NCBI RefSeq assembly: GCF_011393025.1
Contig: NZ_JAAOEO010000017.1
Span: 1 to 64,000 of the forward strand
Reading direction: 5' to 3'
DNA length: 64,000 bases
Origin: Neobacillus terrae
GTDB taxonomy: Bacteria > Bacillota > Bacilli > Bacillales > Cytobacillaceae
This document shows, piece by piece, positions 17,300 through 25,351 of the stretch. The notes beneath the pieces are model-generated. The model saw nothing but the letters and a program-made list of their open reading frames with translations. It was not told the origin of the DNA and ran no database searches. Position 1 is the stretch's first letter; every line of letters begins with the position of its first letter. The translations under genes and the position numbers were made by a program.

Positions 17300-17994
17300 A
17301 GGTTTCGCGTCCTTTGCTGAAGAAAAGTCAGTGTTCCGGTTATCAAGAAGGCGGCAGACAGCAGAATAAATGAAAGGGCAAGCGCAAGATCAAAATTACC
17401 TTTTGAGACTTCCATAACTATTGTTGTTGTGAGGATTCGGGTGTCTCCAAGTATATTCCCGCCTACCATCATGGCAGCCCCGACTTCAGCAATTACACGG
17501 CCAAATCCGGCTATTATGGCTGCCATTACTGCAATCCTCGATTCCTTTAAAAGAATGAGCAGTGTTTGCCGTTTGGTAGCACCCATCGCTTTTATTTGTA
17601 AAAGCAACTTATCATTAATTTGCTGAAATGCTGAGCTTGTCAGGCCTGTAATAATTGGGAGAGATACAAGAACCTGAGCCATCACAATCGCTGTAGGTGT
17701 ATAGAGAAGCGAGAAGTTGCCGAGCGGTCCGGAACGCCAAAGAAGAAGCGTAATCCATAGTCCAGCCACTACGGGAGGAAGGCCCATACCTATATTTATA
17801 AAAATAAGGATGATTTTTCTTCCTTTAAACCGAGAAAGTCCAATAGCCATGCCGAGCGGAAGGCCAATTATGGTGCTTATAAGGATAGAAGTGAAGGACA
17901 CTCTTAAAGTAAGCAGCGTAATTCTGATAACCTCAGGATCCGCTGAAAGAATGATATCCAGGGCCTTTTTAAGTCCTTCGATGATTAGTTCCAT
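17296..17994 (-). CDS. tupB: tungstate ABC transporter permease
   Basis: A 232-residue inner-membrane permease with about five to six helices and the binding-protein-dependent transport signature around AIIAGFGRVIAEVGAAMMVGG (the EAA loop contacting TupC). It begins 85 bases after tupA, behind a hairpin at 18033-18057, and overlaps tupC by 4 bases. The TupB family (COG4662-type) transports tungstate with high affinity. The start at 17994 lacks a very strong ribosome binding site (GGCGGGAGAAAA). Confidence 0.9.
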   Translation of the reverse strand: MELIIEGLKKALDIILSADPEVIRITLLTLRVSFTSILISTIIGLPLGMAIGLSRFKGRKIILIFINIGMGLPPVVAGLWITLLLWRSGPLGNFSLLYTPTAIVMAQVLVSLPIITGLTSSAFQQINDKLLLQIKAMGATKRQTLLILLKESRIAVMAAIIAGFGRVIAEVGAAMMVGGNILGDTRILTTTIVMEVSKGNFDLALALSFILLSAAFLITGTLTFLQQRTRNL

Positions 17995-18032
17995 TTTTCT
18001 CCCGCCTTATAAATATCAGTAAAAACAAAGGT

Positions 18033-18057
18033 AAGGCCCCAAAAAAACAGGGCCTTT
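18033..18057 (-). terminator. intra-operon attenuator between tupA and tupB
   Basis: An AAGGCCC / GGGCCTT stem lies between the binding-protein gene and the permease gene. No direct U-run follows on the minus strand (ACCTTTGTTTTT begins 2 bases later), so it may be a weak terminator or a 3' end stabiliser that keeps tupA mRNA in excess. Confidence 0.55.
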
Positions 18058-18079
18058 TCCTCGTGCACTTCGGCTTTTC

Positions 18080-18946
18080 TTATTCCGTATATTGATGGAA
18101 CAGCGGCTGGCCATATTTTTTAACACCGAAGTCTTTGATGATATCCTGAACATCCTTGCTAACCATGAAATCAACAAACTTTTTAGCATCCTTGCTGTTT
18201 ACCTTGTCATGCTTTTCAGGGTTCACCTGCATAACGTGGTAAATATTCATCAAGTTCTTGCCGCCTTCAACCACAATTTTCAAGCCTTTCAGGTTCTTTT
18301 CCTGTGCAAGCCAAGTTCCGCGGTCTGTCAGTACATATCCTTTTTTCTCTGCAGCTACCTGAAGTGTGGCTCCCATCCCTTGGCCAGTGGAAATATAGTT
18401 GCTTCCGGATGGTTTGATATTCAGGGCTTGCCATAGAGACAATTCCTTTTTATTAGTACCAGAATCATCACCTCTGGAAACAAAGACTGCTTTTGAATCA
18501 TAAAGCTTTTTGAAAGCTGCATTGATATCATCGCCTGATACACCTGCAGGGTTTTCCGAAGGGCCTGCCAAAACGAAGTCATTATACATAACGCGTTTGT
18601 AGTTGATAGCATCTCCACTGTCTACTATTTCCTGCTCAGATTTTGGTGCATGGACAAGAAGGGCATCAGCTTCGCCTTTAGTTCCCATTTCAAGAGCTTG
18701 TCCAGTACCGACTGCAATGGTTTTTACCTTTACATTGTTTTCCTTTTCGAACTTTGGAACAAGAACATCGAGTAAGCCTGTATCCTGTGTACTGGTTGTA
18801 GTAGCAAGAATCATTTCCGTTGGAGCGGCTTTTTCCGGGCTTTCTTTTTTATCCTTTGCAGATGCTTTTTCTCCACTTGTATTTCCGCACGCTGCCAAAA
18901 TAACAAGAAGCAGGACAAGCATGCTGGCTAAAAAACTTTTTTTCAT
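18080..18946 (-). CDS. tupA: tungstate-binding lipoprotein
   Basis: A 288-residue substrate-binding lipoprotein. A signal peptide with lipobox ILAAC puts the lipidated Cys near residue 20. The mature domain opens with ILATTTSTQDTGLLD, the TTTS signature of TupA proteins that contacts the oxyanion. SRGDDSGTNKKE and TDRGTW are also conserved in TupA. This motif set separates TupA from ModA and phosphate-binding proteins. It overlaps the upstream regulator gene by ATGA, with GGAGGT before its own ATG. It binds tungstate outside the membrane and passes it to TupBC, presumably for the oxidoreductase at 803-2635. Confidence 0.93.
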   Translation of the reverse strand: MKKSFLASMLVLLLVILAACGNTSGEKASAKDKKESPEKAAPTEMILATTTSTQDTGLLDVLVPKFEKENNVKVKTIAVGTGQALEMGTKGEADALLVHAPKSEQEIVDSGDAINYKRVMYNDFVLAGPSENPAGVSGDDINAAFKKLYDSKAVFVSRGDDSGTNKKELSLWQALNIKPSGSNYISTGQGMGATLQVAAEKKGYVLTDRGTWLAQEKNLKGLKIVVEGGKNLMNIYHVMQVNPEKHDKVNSKDAKKFVDFMVSKDVQDIIKDFGVKKYGQPLFHQYTE

Positions 18947-19887
18947 ATAGATGATACCTCCGTGTTTGTGGTTTGATAAATGATATTTCCGAGTTCGGTT
19001 ATATCATAGCCTTCTGGATTGGTCAGACTGCTTTTAAAAACATTGGATTGTAAGTACTCAAGGGTTCCAGAGAGCGCTTTCTTATTTTCCTGGGACCAGC
19101 GAAAAACAAGATCGAATTGTTCTTTAGCAACAGGGATAAAATCCAGCCCCAATTGGCCAGCCGCGGAACGAATCCCAAAAGCTGCATCTGCTCTGCCGCT
19201 GCTAATATAAGAAGCAGTCGATAGGTGATTCCATTCTTCTATTTCATATCCTTTAATGTTTGAGGGGGATATGTCGAGTGACATAAGCTTAGAATCTAAA
19301 AGGAATCTCGTGCCGGAGCCTTTTTGCCGATTAACGAACTGAATATCTTTTCTTGTCAGGTCTTCAAACCCTTGGATATTTTTAGGGTTGCCTTTGTCGA
19401 CAAGCAGGCCTTGTTCTCTTGAAGCAAATCGTATTACAGAAATTTCTTCATACACAAAAAGCTGTTTAATAAATGGAAGATTATATTCTTGTGATGATGG
19501 GTCTAAAAGATGCACGGCAGCTATATCGCTTTGGCCTCTGTAAAGCATCATGAGGCCTTCAAGGCTCCCGATATATGTAGGAAGAATCTGTTGAGCCAGA
19601 TCTGATGAAGCAGCCTTAACAAAGTGTTCAACAAGAAAATCGTGGCTTCCCGAGAGTCTCACAGGAGCAGTTCCGCTGGCTGGAGAAACATCCTGCTGAT
19701 CAAATTCTTTTCGTGCTGGAGCCTTTGCGCTTTCTTTGAACCTATCAATCTCGGATTGTTCAATTCTCATTTTATTTCCGATTTTGAAGGCCCTTAATTC
19801 CCCCCTCTTAATTAACTCGTAGACTGTGTGCTTGGAAATTTGAAAGATTTTCGCAACCTCATCTGGAGTAAAAGCTTTTTCTTCCAT
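18943..19887 (-). CDS. excisionase-type HTH regulator with a periplasmic-binding-like sensor domain
   Basis: A 314-residue one-component regulator. Residues 4-52 form an excisionase/MerR-like winged HTH (FTPDEVAKIFQISKHTVYEL, then GELRAFKIGNKMRI). Residues about 75-305 form a periplasmic-binding-protein-like domain (PBP-like superdomain) with SRKGSGTRF-type ligand loop (here NRQKGSGTRFLLD). There is no signal peptide, so it senses a ligand in the cytoplasm. It is the first gene of the tup operon and overlaps tupA by 4 bases. It likely senses tungstate or molybdate, or a pterin derivative, and controls its own operon. The ligand and the direction of control are inferred. Confidence 0.85.
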   Translation of the reverse strand: MEEKAFTPDEVAKIFQISKHTVYELIKRGELRAFKIGNKMRIEQSEIDRFKESAKAPARKEFDQQDVSPASGTAPVRLSGSHDFLVEHFVKAASSDLAQQILPTYIGSLEGLMMLYRGQSDIAAVHLLDPSSQEYNLPFIKQLFVYEEISVIRFASREQGLLVDKGNPKNIQGFEDLTRKDIQFVNRQKGSGTRFLLDSKLMSLDISPSNIKGYEIEEWNHLSTASYISSGRADAAFGIRSAAGQLGLDFIPVAKEQFDLVFRWSQENKKALSGTLEYLQSNVFKSSLTNPEGYDITELGNIIYQTTNTEVSSI

Positions 19888-19920
19888 TTCGCAGTCCTCC
19901 TTCGCAAGGTGTTTAACAAA

Positions 19921-20010
19921 ATTATATGTAGTGTGTATCTTTGTTGCTGTGATTAAAGTTCCGTTTTGTTGAGTTTTGTTATGTTTTATGTAATTTTGTT
20001 CCGTTTTGTT
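19921..20010 (-). promoter_or_regulatory. promoter and 13-bp direct repeats upstream of the tup operon
   Basis: Read on the minus strand, TATAAT (plus 19921-19926) forms a good -10, but the -35 region (CAGCAA) is poor. GTTCCGTTTTGTT occurs exactly twice on the plus strand, at 19958-19970 and 19998-20010, 40 bp apart, with a GAGTTTTGTT partial copy between them. This arrangement upstream of a weak -35 suits activator binding by the HTH regulator. Confidence 0.6.
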
Positions 20011-20106
20011 TAAATATAAGGTAAAAAAATTTATCCGGCAAGAAGGAATTTTTAATAGTCAGTTAATTTCAATGAAAAATTCACATAAAGTTCACTAACG
20101 TCACTG

Positions 20107-20126
20107 TTTGTTCATCCGTGAACAAA
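20107..20126. promoter_or_regulatory. palindromic operator candidate upstream of the first azoreductase
   Basis: TTTGTTCA-TCCG-TGAACAAA is a perfect inverted repeat just before a TGTACTAT -10-like element at 20136-20143. It covers the expected -35 position, so a repressor site is plausible. GTTCAC half-sites occur just upstream. Confidence 0.6.
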
Positions 20127-20182
20127 AGATTTTTTTGTACTATAAGGAGAGAAGAAAATACCGTGCAAGGGAAGGGATCCTG

Positions 20183-20845
20183 ATGGCTAAGCTGTTATAT
20201 ATTACTGCAAATCCTAAAAACGACGTAAAACGCTCTAAAGGAATGCAAATCGGCGAGGTTTTTTTAGAGGAGTTTAAAAAGATACAGCCTGATGTTGAAG
20301 TAAAAAAAATGCATTTATATGATATGGAAATTCCTGAAATAGATATGGATCTTCTTTATGGAAGAGCCAAACTTTCTTTTATGGGGTACACCTTTGAACT
20401 GCTATCCGAGGGTGAGCAAAAGAAGCTGACTGAAATGCATGCTCTCGCTGACAGGTTTATTGATGCGGATTATTATGTATTTGTTACACCATTATGGAAT
20501 CTCGGATCGCCATCTGTTTTAAAAGCCTTCCTTGATAATTTATTTATTGTTAATAAAACATTCAAAAACACGGAACATGGCCCCGAGGGCTTGCTGACGG
20601 GCAGAAAAGCCATTCATATTCAGACCAGGGGCGGCATTTATACAACCGGTCCAATGGTTGACTTCGAATTCGGTGATCGTTTCCTAAGAAAAGCACTTGG
20701 ATTTTTAGGACTGGAGCTTATGGATTCTGTTATAGCTGAAGGTATGGACCACTTCCCAAAGCAGGCCGCAGAGATTGTTGCAGCTGCAAAGGAAGCAGCT
20801 GCAGACGCAGCAAGAGAAATGGCTTTAAGTCCTGCAAGAGTTTAA
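20183..20845 (+). CDS. azoR: FMN-dependent NADH-azoreductase, paralogue 1
   Basis: A 220-residue flavodoxin-fold quinone/azo reductase (AzoR family, as AzoR1/AzoR2 of B. subtilis). It reduces quinones and azo compounds by two-electron transfer and so avoids semiquinone stress. Visible signatures are the N-terminal LYITANPK, FVTPLWNLGSPSVLKAFLDN around residue 95 (FMN and quinone site) and IQTRGGIY near 150. The ATG at 20183 follows AAGGGAAGGGA and is preferred to the upstream frame from 20108, which would include the operator. A paralogue lies at 34588. Its upstream palindrome suggests induction by electrophiles or quinones through an unknown repressor. Confidence 0.93.
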   Translation: MAKLLYITANPKNDVKRSKGMQIGEVFLEEFKKIQPDVEVKKMHLYDMEIPEIDMDLLYGRAKLSFMGYTFELLSEGEQKKLTEMHALADRFIDADYYVFVTPLWNLGSPSVLKAFLDNLFIVNKTFKNTEHGPEGLLTGRKAIHIQTRGGIYTTGPMVDFEFGDRFLRKALGFLGLELMDSVIAEGMDHFPKQAAEIVAAAKEAAADAAREMALSPARV

Positions 20846-20860
20846 TAATGAAAAGAGAAA

Positions 20861-20882
20861 ACGCGGCCTGCATTGGCCGCGT
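20861..20882. terminator. left copy of the azoR-uppP terminator hairpin
   Basis: ACGCGGCC-TGCATT-GGCCGCGT, with AAAA to its left but no T-tract to its right. Its right half was displaced by the insertion that follows; GGCCTGCATTGGCCGCGT recurs at 21784-21801 with the missing T-tract. Confidence 0.75.
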
Positions 20883-21801
20883 AAGATTGTCGACAAAAGG
20901 CATCGGGAGCACGGTCTCTCGATGCCTTTTGTCAATTTTGATAGAAATAATAGAAAATAGGGTGATTTTCTTTCCAGGTGCTTGCTTTCCGGGGGGCGTT
21001 CGCCGAGCCTCCTCGTCGCAAACTCCCGCGGGGTCTCGCCTGTAACGCTAATCCCCCAGGAGTTAAGCACCTTACTCCCCAATCAAATAGTATATTTCAA
21101 ATAAGTGACTCAAAAAACTGATATGTAAGCTTTTTGAGTCTACCTCATCCAATATGCCAAGTGCAAGTTCCAGTTTCTTTGAATTAATGGCAGCAAACTA
21201 AGCCAACACCTGCATGACAATTTTTTAAGACTTCTTGGGTTTTGTCCATCACATACCATGCTATTCTTTAACATCAGCAAAGACACGTTCAATCGTTTCC
21301 TTGAGTTTTGTGTTTATCTTATTGATTTAAATAATTGCGTTAATGTTCTCCCTCTTCTAGGTAGGCCTCCCGAATATGACGCTGTATGAGCTTTTGTTAA
21401 CTATTACTTATCTTACATAGTAAAACTTCTTAGGGGTAAACGGCCTTTTTCCATGTTCCTTACGGTCATGATTTAGTTCTATTTGAAACTTTTTTTATAT
21501 GCACGTGTTCATTGTATTGATTTTGGTCATCCGGGTTCTTCACCTAAGGAATACTTATTGTAAAGTAAAGATTATTGCTAATTAATTGGAACGGAGGGTG
21601 GCGACTCCAGCGGGAAAAGCGGGAAAGTCGAGACCCTGGACTGAGCGCAGCGAGGGAAGCGGCTCGGCCCCGCCCGCGGAAAGCGTCCACCCGTAGTGGA
21701 AATCAACTTTCCTAATTACCTATTTCATTTTAAAAGACTGTAGACAAACTCGAAAAATTTCAAGTTTGTCTACAGTCTGAGGTGGCCTGCATTGGCCGCG
21801 T
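20883..21801. mobile_element. degraded composite insertion with IS1182-like transposase remnant
   Basis: A 919-bp segment flanked by an 18-bp direct repeat (20865-20882 and 21784-21801). It contains, in order: a hairpin GACAAAAGGCATCG / CGATGCCTTTTGTC (20893-20932), a family B repeat (20965-21075), a GACTCAAAAA / TTTTTGAGTC hairpin (21106-21139), a transposase remnant, a second family B repeat in the opposite sense (21588-21700), and a GACTGTAGACAAACT / AAGTTTGTCTACAGTC hairpin (21736-21777). On the minus strand near 21313-21240 the frame reads KLKETIERVFADVKE, then a stop and HGM, then WTKP, matching the C-terminal part of IS1182-family transposases. Stops and frameshifts show the element is dead. 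Confidence 0.65.
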
Positions 21802-21805
21802 TTTT

Positions 21806-22588
21806 TTAAAATCTTCCTGTAAACTGAAAGAATAAGATCAATAGCCCGAGAGCCCAAACGTAGATGGCGAATGGCTTAAGAGAATGATTTTTCAGGTAGC
21901 CAATCATCCACTTAACAGCGATATAGCCAAACACTCCGGAAGAAATAATTCCAACAAGTAAAGCAGCCAATGAGATTTCTTCCCCCTGGCCTTCAAATAA
22001 ATCAAGAGATTGGAGAACAACGGCTCCGGCTATTGCTGGAGTGGAAAGTAGGAATGAGAAATAAGCTGCTGTTTCCCGGTCTAATTTCCTCCATAAAGCA
22101 GCAACTATAGTCATGCCTGAGCGGGAGATGGCTGGAAAAATCGCGACCGACTGAAAGACCCCGATAATAAAGGAATCCGCATAGCTTATATCATCCATTT
22201 TTTTATGGCCATTTTTAATAGAGTCTGCCATCCACAGGAAAACCCCCGTAATCAAAAACTCCCATCCAATAGTAACACCTGTTTTCGAGATTTCCTCAAA
22301 GTAATCCTTGAATAGTATGCCAATCACAGCTGCAGGTATGGTGCCGATAATTAGTAAGAAAGTTAATTTACTGAATGGTTTTTTTAGGATTTTAATAAAT
22401 TCTGCTCGGTAAAAAATGAGGATAGCAACCAAAGTCCCCAGGTGGAGCATGGTATCTAGCATTAATCCAGCTTCCTGCAAATGAAACAGTTTTCTTCCTA
22501 GATATAGATGGCCAGTACTGCTTATCGGCAAAAACTCGGTTAATCCCTGAATAATTCCAAGAATAAAAGATTCCAATTTTGTCAGCAT
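21806..22588 (-). CDS. uppP: undecaprenyl-diphosphatase
   Basis: A 260-residue BacA/UppP integral membrane enzyme that recycles undecaprenyl pyrophosphate to the monophosphate carrier for cell-wall synthesis and gives bacitracin tolerance. The catalytic motif QGLTEFLPISSTGHL lies at residues 14-28. The second motif, usually PGxSRSGxT, is present as PAISRSGMT, with Gly replaced by Ala. About eight hydrophobic segments are visible. The gene is alone on the minus strand. Its original shared terminator with azoR was split by the insertion at 20883-21801, so its 3' end now runs into a hairpin lacking a T-tract on this strand. Confidence 0.95.
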   Translation of the reverse strand: MLTKLESFILGIIQGLTEFLPISSTGHLYLGRKLFHLQEAGLMLDTMLHLGTLVAILIFYRAEFIKILKKPFSKLTFLLIIGTIPAAVIGILFKDYFEEISKTGVTIGWEFLITGVFLWMADSIKNGHKKMDDISYADSFIIGVFQSVAIFPAISRSGMTIVAALWRKLDRETAAYFSFLLSTPAIAGAVVLQSLDLFEGQGEEISLAALLVGIISSGVFGYIAVKWMIGYLKNHSLKPFAIYVWALGLLILFFQFTGRF

Positions 22589-22805
22589 ACAAAAACCTCG
22601 CTTATTTCTAGTATTTTATATGTACCTGGTTTCCTTCTTCATATTAGGTGGATAGTTTTATACCGCCAATAAAAGAAAGGGGATTATTTCCAAAGGCAAA
22701 AGACCATATATTAAATAGTACAAGATAAACTTAAAATCCATGCAAGATAATCGTAAAATTTCGATAAAACCAATAAAATAGAGGTAGATTTTCGGGGAGG
22801 AGAAG

Positions 22806-23600
22806 TTGACATTGGGAAACGGATATCTTTTTTTTAATACTTCAATAGGAGTTAAAAAACCAGAGAATATCAGAAATAAAGAGCAGGCATGTCCTTTTTG
22901 TGACAGAAACCAGCTATCAGATATCATAGCGGAAGATGGGGGAATGATCCTTTTAAAAAATAAATTTCCGGTTTTGGAGAATGCCTATCAAACTGTATTA
23001 ATTGAAACGGACGATTGTGAGGGGGAGATTTCAACTTATAGTTCGGGGCAATTACATAAACTTTTACAGTTTGGTTTAAAACATTGGCTTGAGATGGAGG
23101 AAAGCGAGAATTTTGAATCCGTAATATTCTTCAAAAATCATGGCCCTTTGTCTGGAGGGACTTTAGCACATCCACATATGCAAATTGTTGGCCTCAATGA
23201 TATTGATTACCGGGAAAATATTAACCAGGATTGCTTTGATGGATTATTGATTGAGGAAAACAATGGTGTCAGCTTTACACTTTCAACGAAGCCAAGAATT
23301 GGCTTTTATGAATTAAATGTTCAAATGGATGATTCTCAGTATAAGGAAGACTTTGGTGTCTATGTACAGACAGCTGTTCATTATCTCCTTAATCATTTCC
23401 CGTTTAAATGTTCAAGCTATAATATCTTTTTCCATCATTTAGATAAAAGGATTTATGCAAAAATTGTTCCTCGGTTTGTAACTACGCCACTCTACATTGG
23501 TTATGGGATTCCACAGGTTCCAAATAACCTCGATTGGATGGCACGGAAAGTCAGGGAGATTTATTTCGCTGAGGAAGTAACTAAAGGAATTTCTAACTAA
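22806..23600 (+). CDS. GalT/HIT-like protein (DUF4931-type)
   Basis: A 264-residue protein related to galactose-1-phosphate uridylyltransferase. A CPFC zinc-type motif lies near residue 29, and the HIT/GalT active-site signature appears as HPHMQI at about 120, where classical GalT has HPHGQ. The start is TTG at 22806, preceded by GGGGAGGAG, an unusually strong site; a second TTG lies 6 bases further on. It is half to two-thirds the size of true GalT and has no gal genes around it. It is probably a nucleotidyl transferase or hydrolase of unknown substrate, as in the DUF4931 group found across Bacillus. Confidence 0.8.
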   Translation: MTLGNGYLFFNTSIGVKKPENIRNKEQACPFCDRNQLSDIIAEDGGMILLKNKFPVLENAYQTVLIETDDCEGEISTYSSGQLHKLLQFGLKHWLEMEESENFESVIFFKNHGPLSGGTLAHPHMQIVGLNDIDYRENINQDCFDGLLIEENNGVSFTLSTKPRIGFYELNVQMDDSQYKEDFGVYVQTAVHYLLNHFPFKCSSYNIFFHHLDKRIYAKIVPRFVTTPLYIGYGIPQVPNNLDWMARKVREIYFAEEVTKGISN

Positions 23601-23733
23601 TATTGAGGGGAAACTAAAATTGTAAAAAAATCCATTTGCCTTTAGAAGTTGTGATTTACTCTCAGAAAAAATATAATGGAATATTGTACGGGTTCCTTTT
23701 TTGGGTTCTAATAAAGGAGAATTAAATGACGAC

Positions 23734-24903
23734 ATGACTTCTAATAAAAATACAACTCCAAGACTTGATTATAATTTAGTATTTATTTTGTTCCTCCTGT
23801 TTGTAGCAAGCTGTCTATGCATTTACACAGCACAGTCAACAGGGCAGTATAAAGAAAACTTTGTAGTGAAACAAATCATTTGGTATATTGTCGGCGGCGG
23901 AATTATCGCGGGGGTTATTACCCTTGATTCGGATCAGCTAAAAAAACTGACCTGGTATGCATACGGTTTTGGCTTATTTCTTCTAATATTATTGATTATT
24001 GCACCTGCAAGTATTGCTCCTACAATCAATGGAGCAAAAAACTGGTTTAAGGTACCAGGCCTGGGTTCACTTCAGCCCTCGGAGTTCGTTAAAGTCTTTA
24101 TTATTCTCGGACTTGCAAGGGTAATTGAGGAACATCATCATAAAAATCAGATTAAAACCCTTCAAACGGATTTCTGGCTTCTGGCTAAGATGGGAATTGT
24201 GACAATGGTTCCGCTTGCATTAATTATTAAACAGGACCTTGGAACATCTCTTGTATTCCTGGCAATTATGATTGGAATGATATTTATATCGGGTATATCC
24301 TGGAAAATTCTTGTTCCAATTTTTTCGACAGGCGTATTTTTTATATCGGTTATTTTTTACTTTGTTTTAGCACAGCCTGATTTATTGGAGAAATACCTTG
24401 GTGTACAGCAATATCAATTTGCTCGGATATATTCCTGGATTGATCCTTATAATAACCAGAGCTCTACAGGATATCAGCTGACCAGGTCTCTTTTGGCTAT
24501 TGGTTCTGGGGAAACGAGCGGAAAAGGTTATGGGCATCGGGATGTTTACCTGCCTGAGAGCCATACCGACTTTATTTTCAGCGTTGTAGGCGAACAATTT
24601 GGCTTTGTGGGCGCAAGTATTTTAATTAGCTTGTTCTTTTTACTGATTTACCATATTACAAAGGTTGGGATGGAAACGAAAAATAATTTCTACTCATACC
24701 TTTGTGTCGGAGTTATCAGTATGATCACTTTCCACGTCTTTCAGAATATCGGAATGACAATCGGTTTGCTGCCGATTACTGGGATCCCATTGCCATTTAT
24801 CAGTTATGGGGGAAGCTCGCTCATGGGGAATATGCTGGGCATCGGCCTTATTTTCTCCATCCGCTATCATTATAAAAAATATATGTTCTCCACAACAGCA
24901 TAA
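23734..24903 (+). CDS. SEDS-family peptidoglycan polymerase, RodA/FtsW-like
   Basis: A 389-residue protein with about ten membrane helices. It shows NWFKVPGLGSLQPSEFVK, the W-x-P-x-x-x-x-x-QPSE hallmark of SEDS glycosyltransferases, the catalytic Asp loop PESHTDFIFSVVGEQFGFVG, and the C-terminal PFISYGGSS motif. RodA works with a class B PBP in side-wall growth; FtsW in division. The ATG at 23734 lies 14 bases after AAAGGAGA, while a 3-codon ORF (ATG at 23726, Met-Thr-Thr-stop) sits at ideal spacing and ends on the start codon (ATGA). This suggests translational coupling through a mini-cistron. RodA is more likely than FtsW because no division genes are near. Confidence 0.9.
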   Translation: MTSNKNTTPRLDYNLVFILFLLFVASCLCIYTAQSTGQYKENFVVKQIIWYIVGGGIIAGVITLDSDQLKKLTWYAYGFGLFLLILLIIAPASIAPTINGAKNWFKVPGLGSLQPSEFVKVFIILGLARVIEEHHHKNQIKTLQTDFWLLAKMGIVTMVPLALIIKQDLGTSLVFLAIMIGMIFISGISWKILVPIFSTGVFFISVIFYFVLAQPDLLEKYLGVQQYQFARIYSWIDPYNNQSSTGYQLTRSLLAIGSGETSGKGYGHRDVYLPESHTDFIFSVVGEQFGFVGASILISLFFLLIYHITKVGMETKNNFYSYLCVGVISMITFHVFQNIGMTIGLLPITGIPLPFISYGGSSLMGNMLGIGLIFSIRYHYKKYMFSTTA

Positions 24904-24908
24904 CCGGA

Positions 24909-24934
24909 AAGCAGCATGCCAAATCGGCGTGCTG
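24909..24934 (+). terminator. terminator after the rodA-like gene
   Basis: An AGCAGCATGCC / GGCGTGCTGT stem with TTTTTCTTT. Confidence 0.85.
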
Positions 24935-25027
24935 TTTTTCTTTATAAAAAGTATCCCAAGTAAACTTGTTGTTTGAATTTGAGAAGGGTACAATCTTTCT
25001 TAGCATATAGTAAGAGAGGTGTTCGTA

Positions 25028-25276
25028 ATGGAAGAAGAATTTTCCCGCCAGTTTGATGCCCTGATTGAAAAATATTCCGAGTTGCTGGTTGGCAAAACAG
25101 ACACAGAAATAATGGAAAAGGTAAAAATGTGGGCTTTATATACCCATATCGCCAAATCGATGCCAGCCCTTGCCAAGCACTGGAACGGGTTATATCCCGA
25201 AGCAAAAGAAAATATGAAGATACTTATCGGTGAAATAAAAGAATTAAATGAGCAGCACCGCTCATCAAAAGCATAA
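25028..25276 (+). CDS. yusU: YusU-like small protein (DUF2573)
   Basis: An 82-residue soluble helical protein. The central VKMWALYTHIAKSMPALAKHW matches the YusU family of Bacillus, whose function is unknown. AAGAGAGGTG precedes the ATG at 25028, which is preferred to the in-frame GTG at 25019. It marks the left edge of the segment that is collinear with the yus region of B. subtilis. It has its own terminator. Confidence 0.85.
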   Translation: MEEEFSRQFDALIEKYSELLVGKTDTEIMEKVKMWALYTHIAKSMPALAKHWNGLYPEAKENMKILIGEIKELNEQHRSSKA

Positions 25277-25280
25277 AAAA

Positions 25281-25308
25281 AGGGGACTAGCTTAGGCTAA
25301 TCCCCGTT
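25281..25308 (+). terminator. yusU terminator
   Basis: GGGGACTAGC / GCTAATCCCC with a TTTTT tail, 5 bases after the stop. Confidence 0.88.
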
Positions 25309-25351
25309 TTTGTTACTTAGGCGGTTGTTTTTGGAACTGCCCTTACAATTT

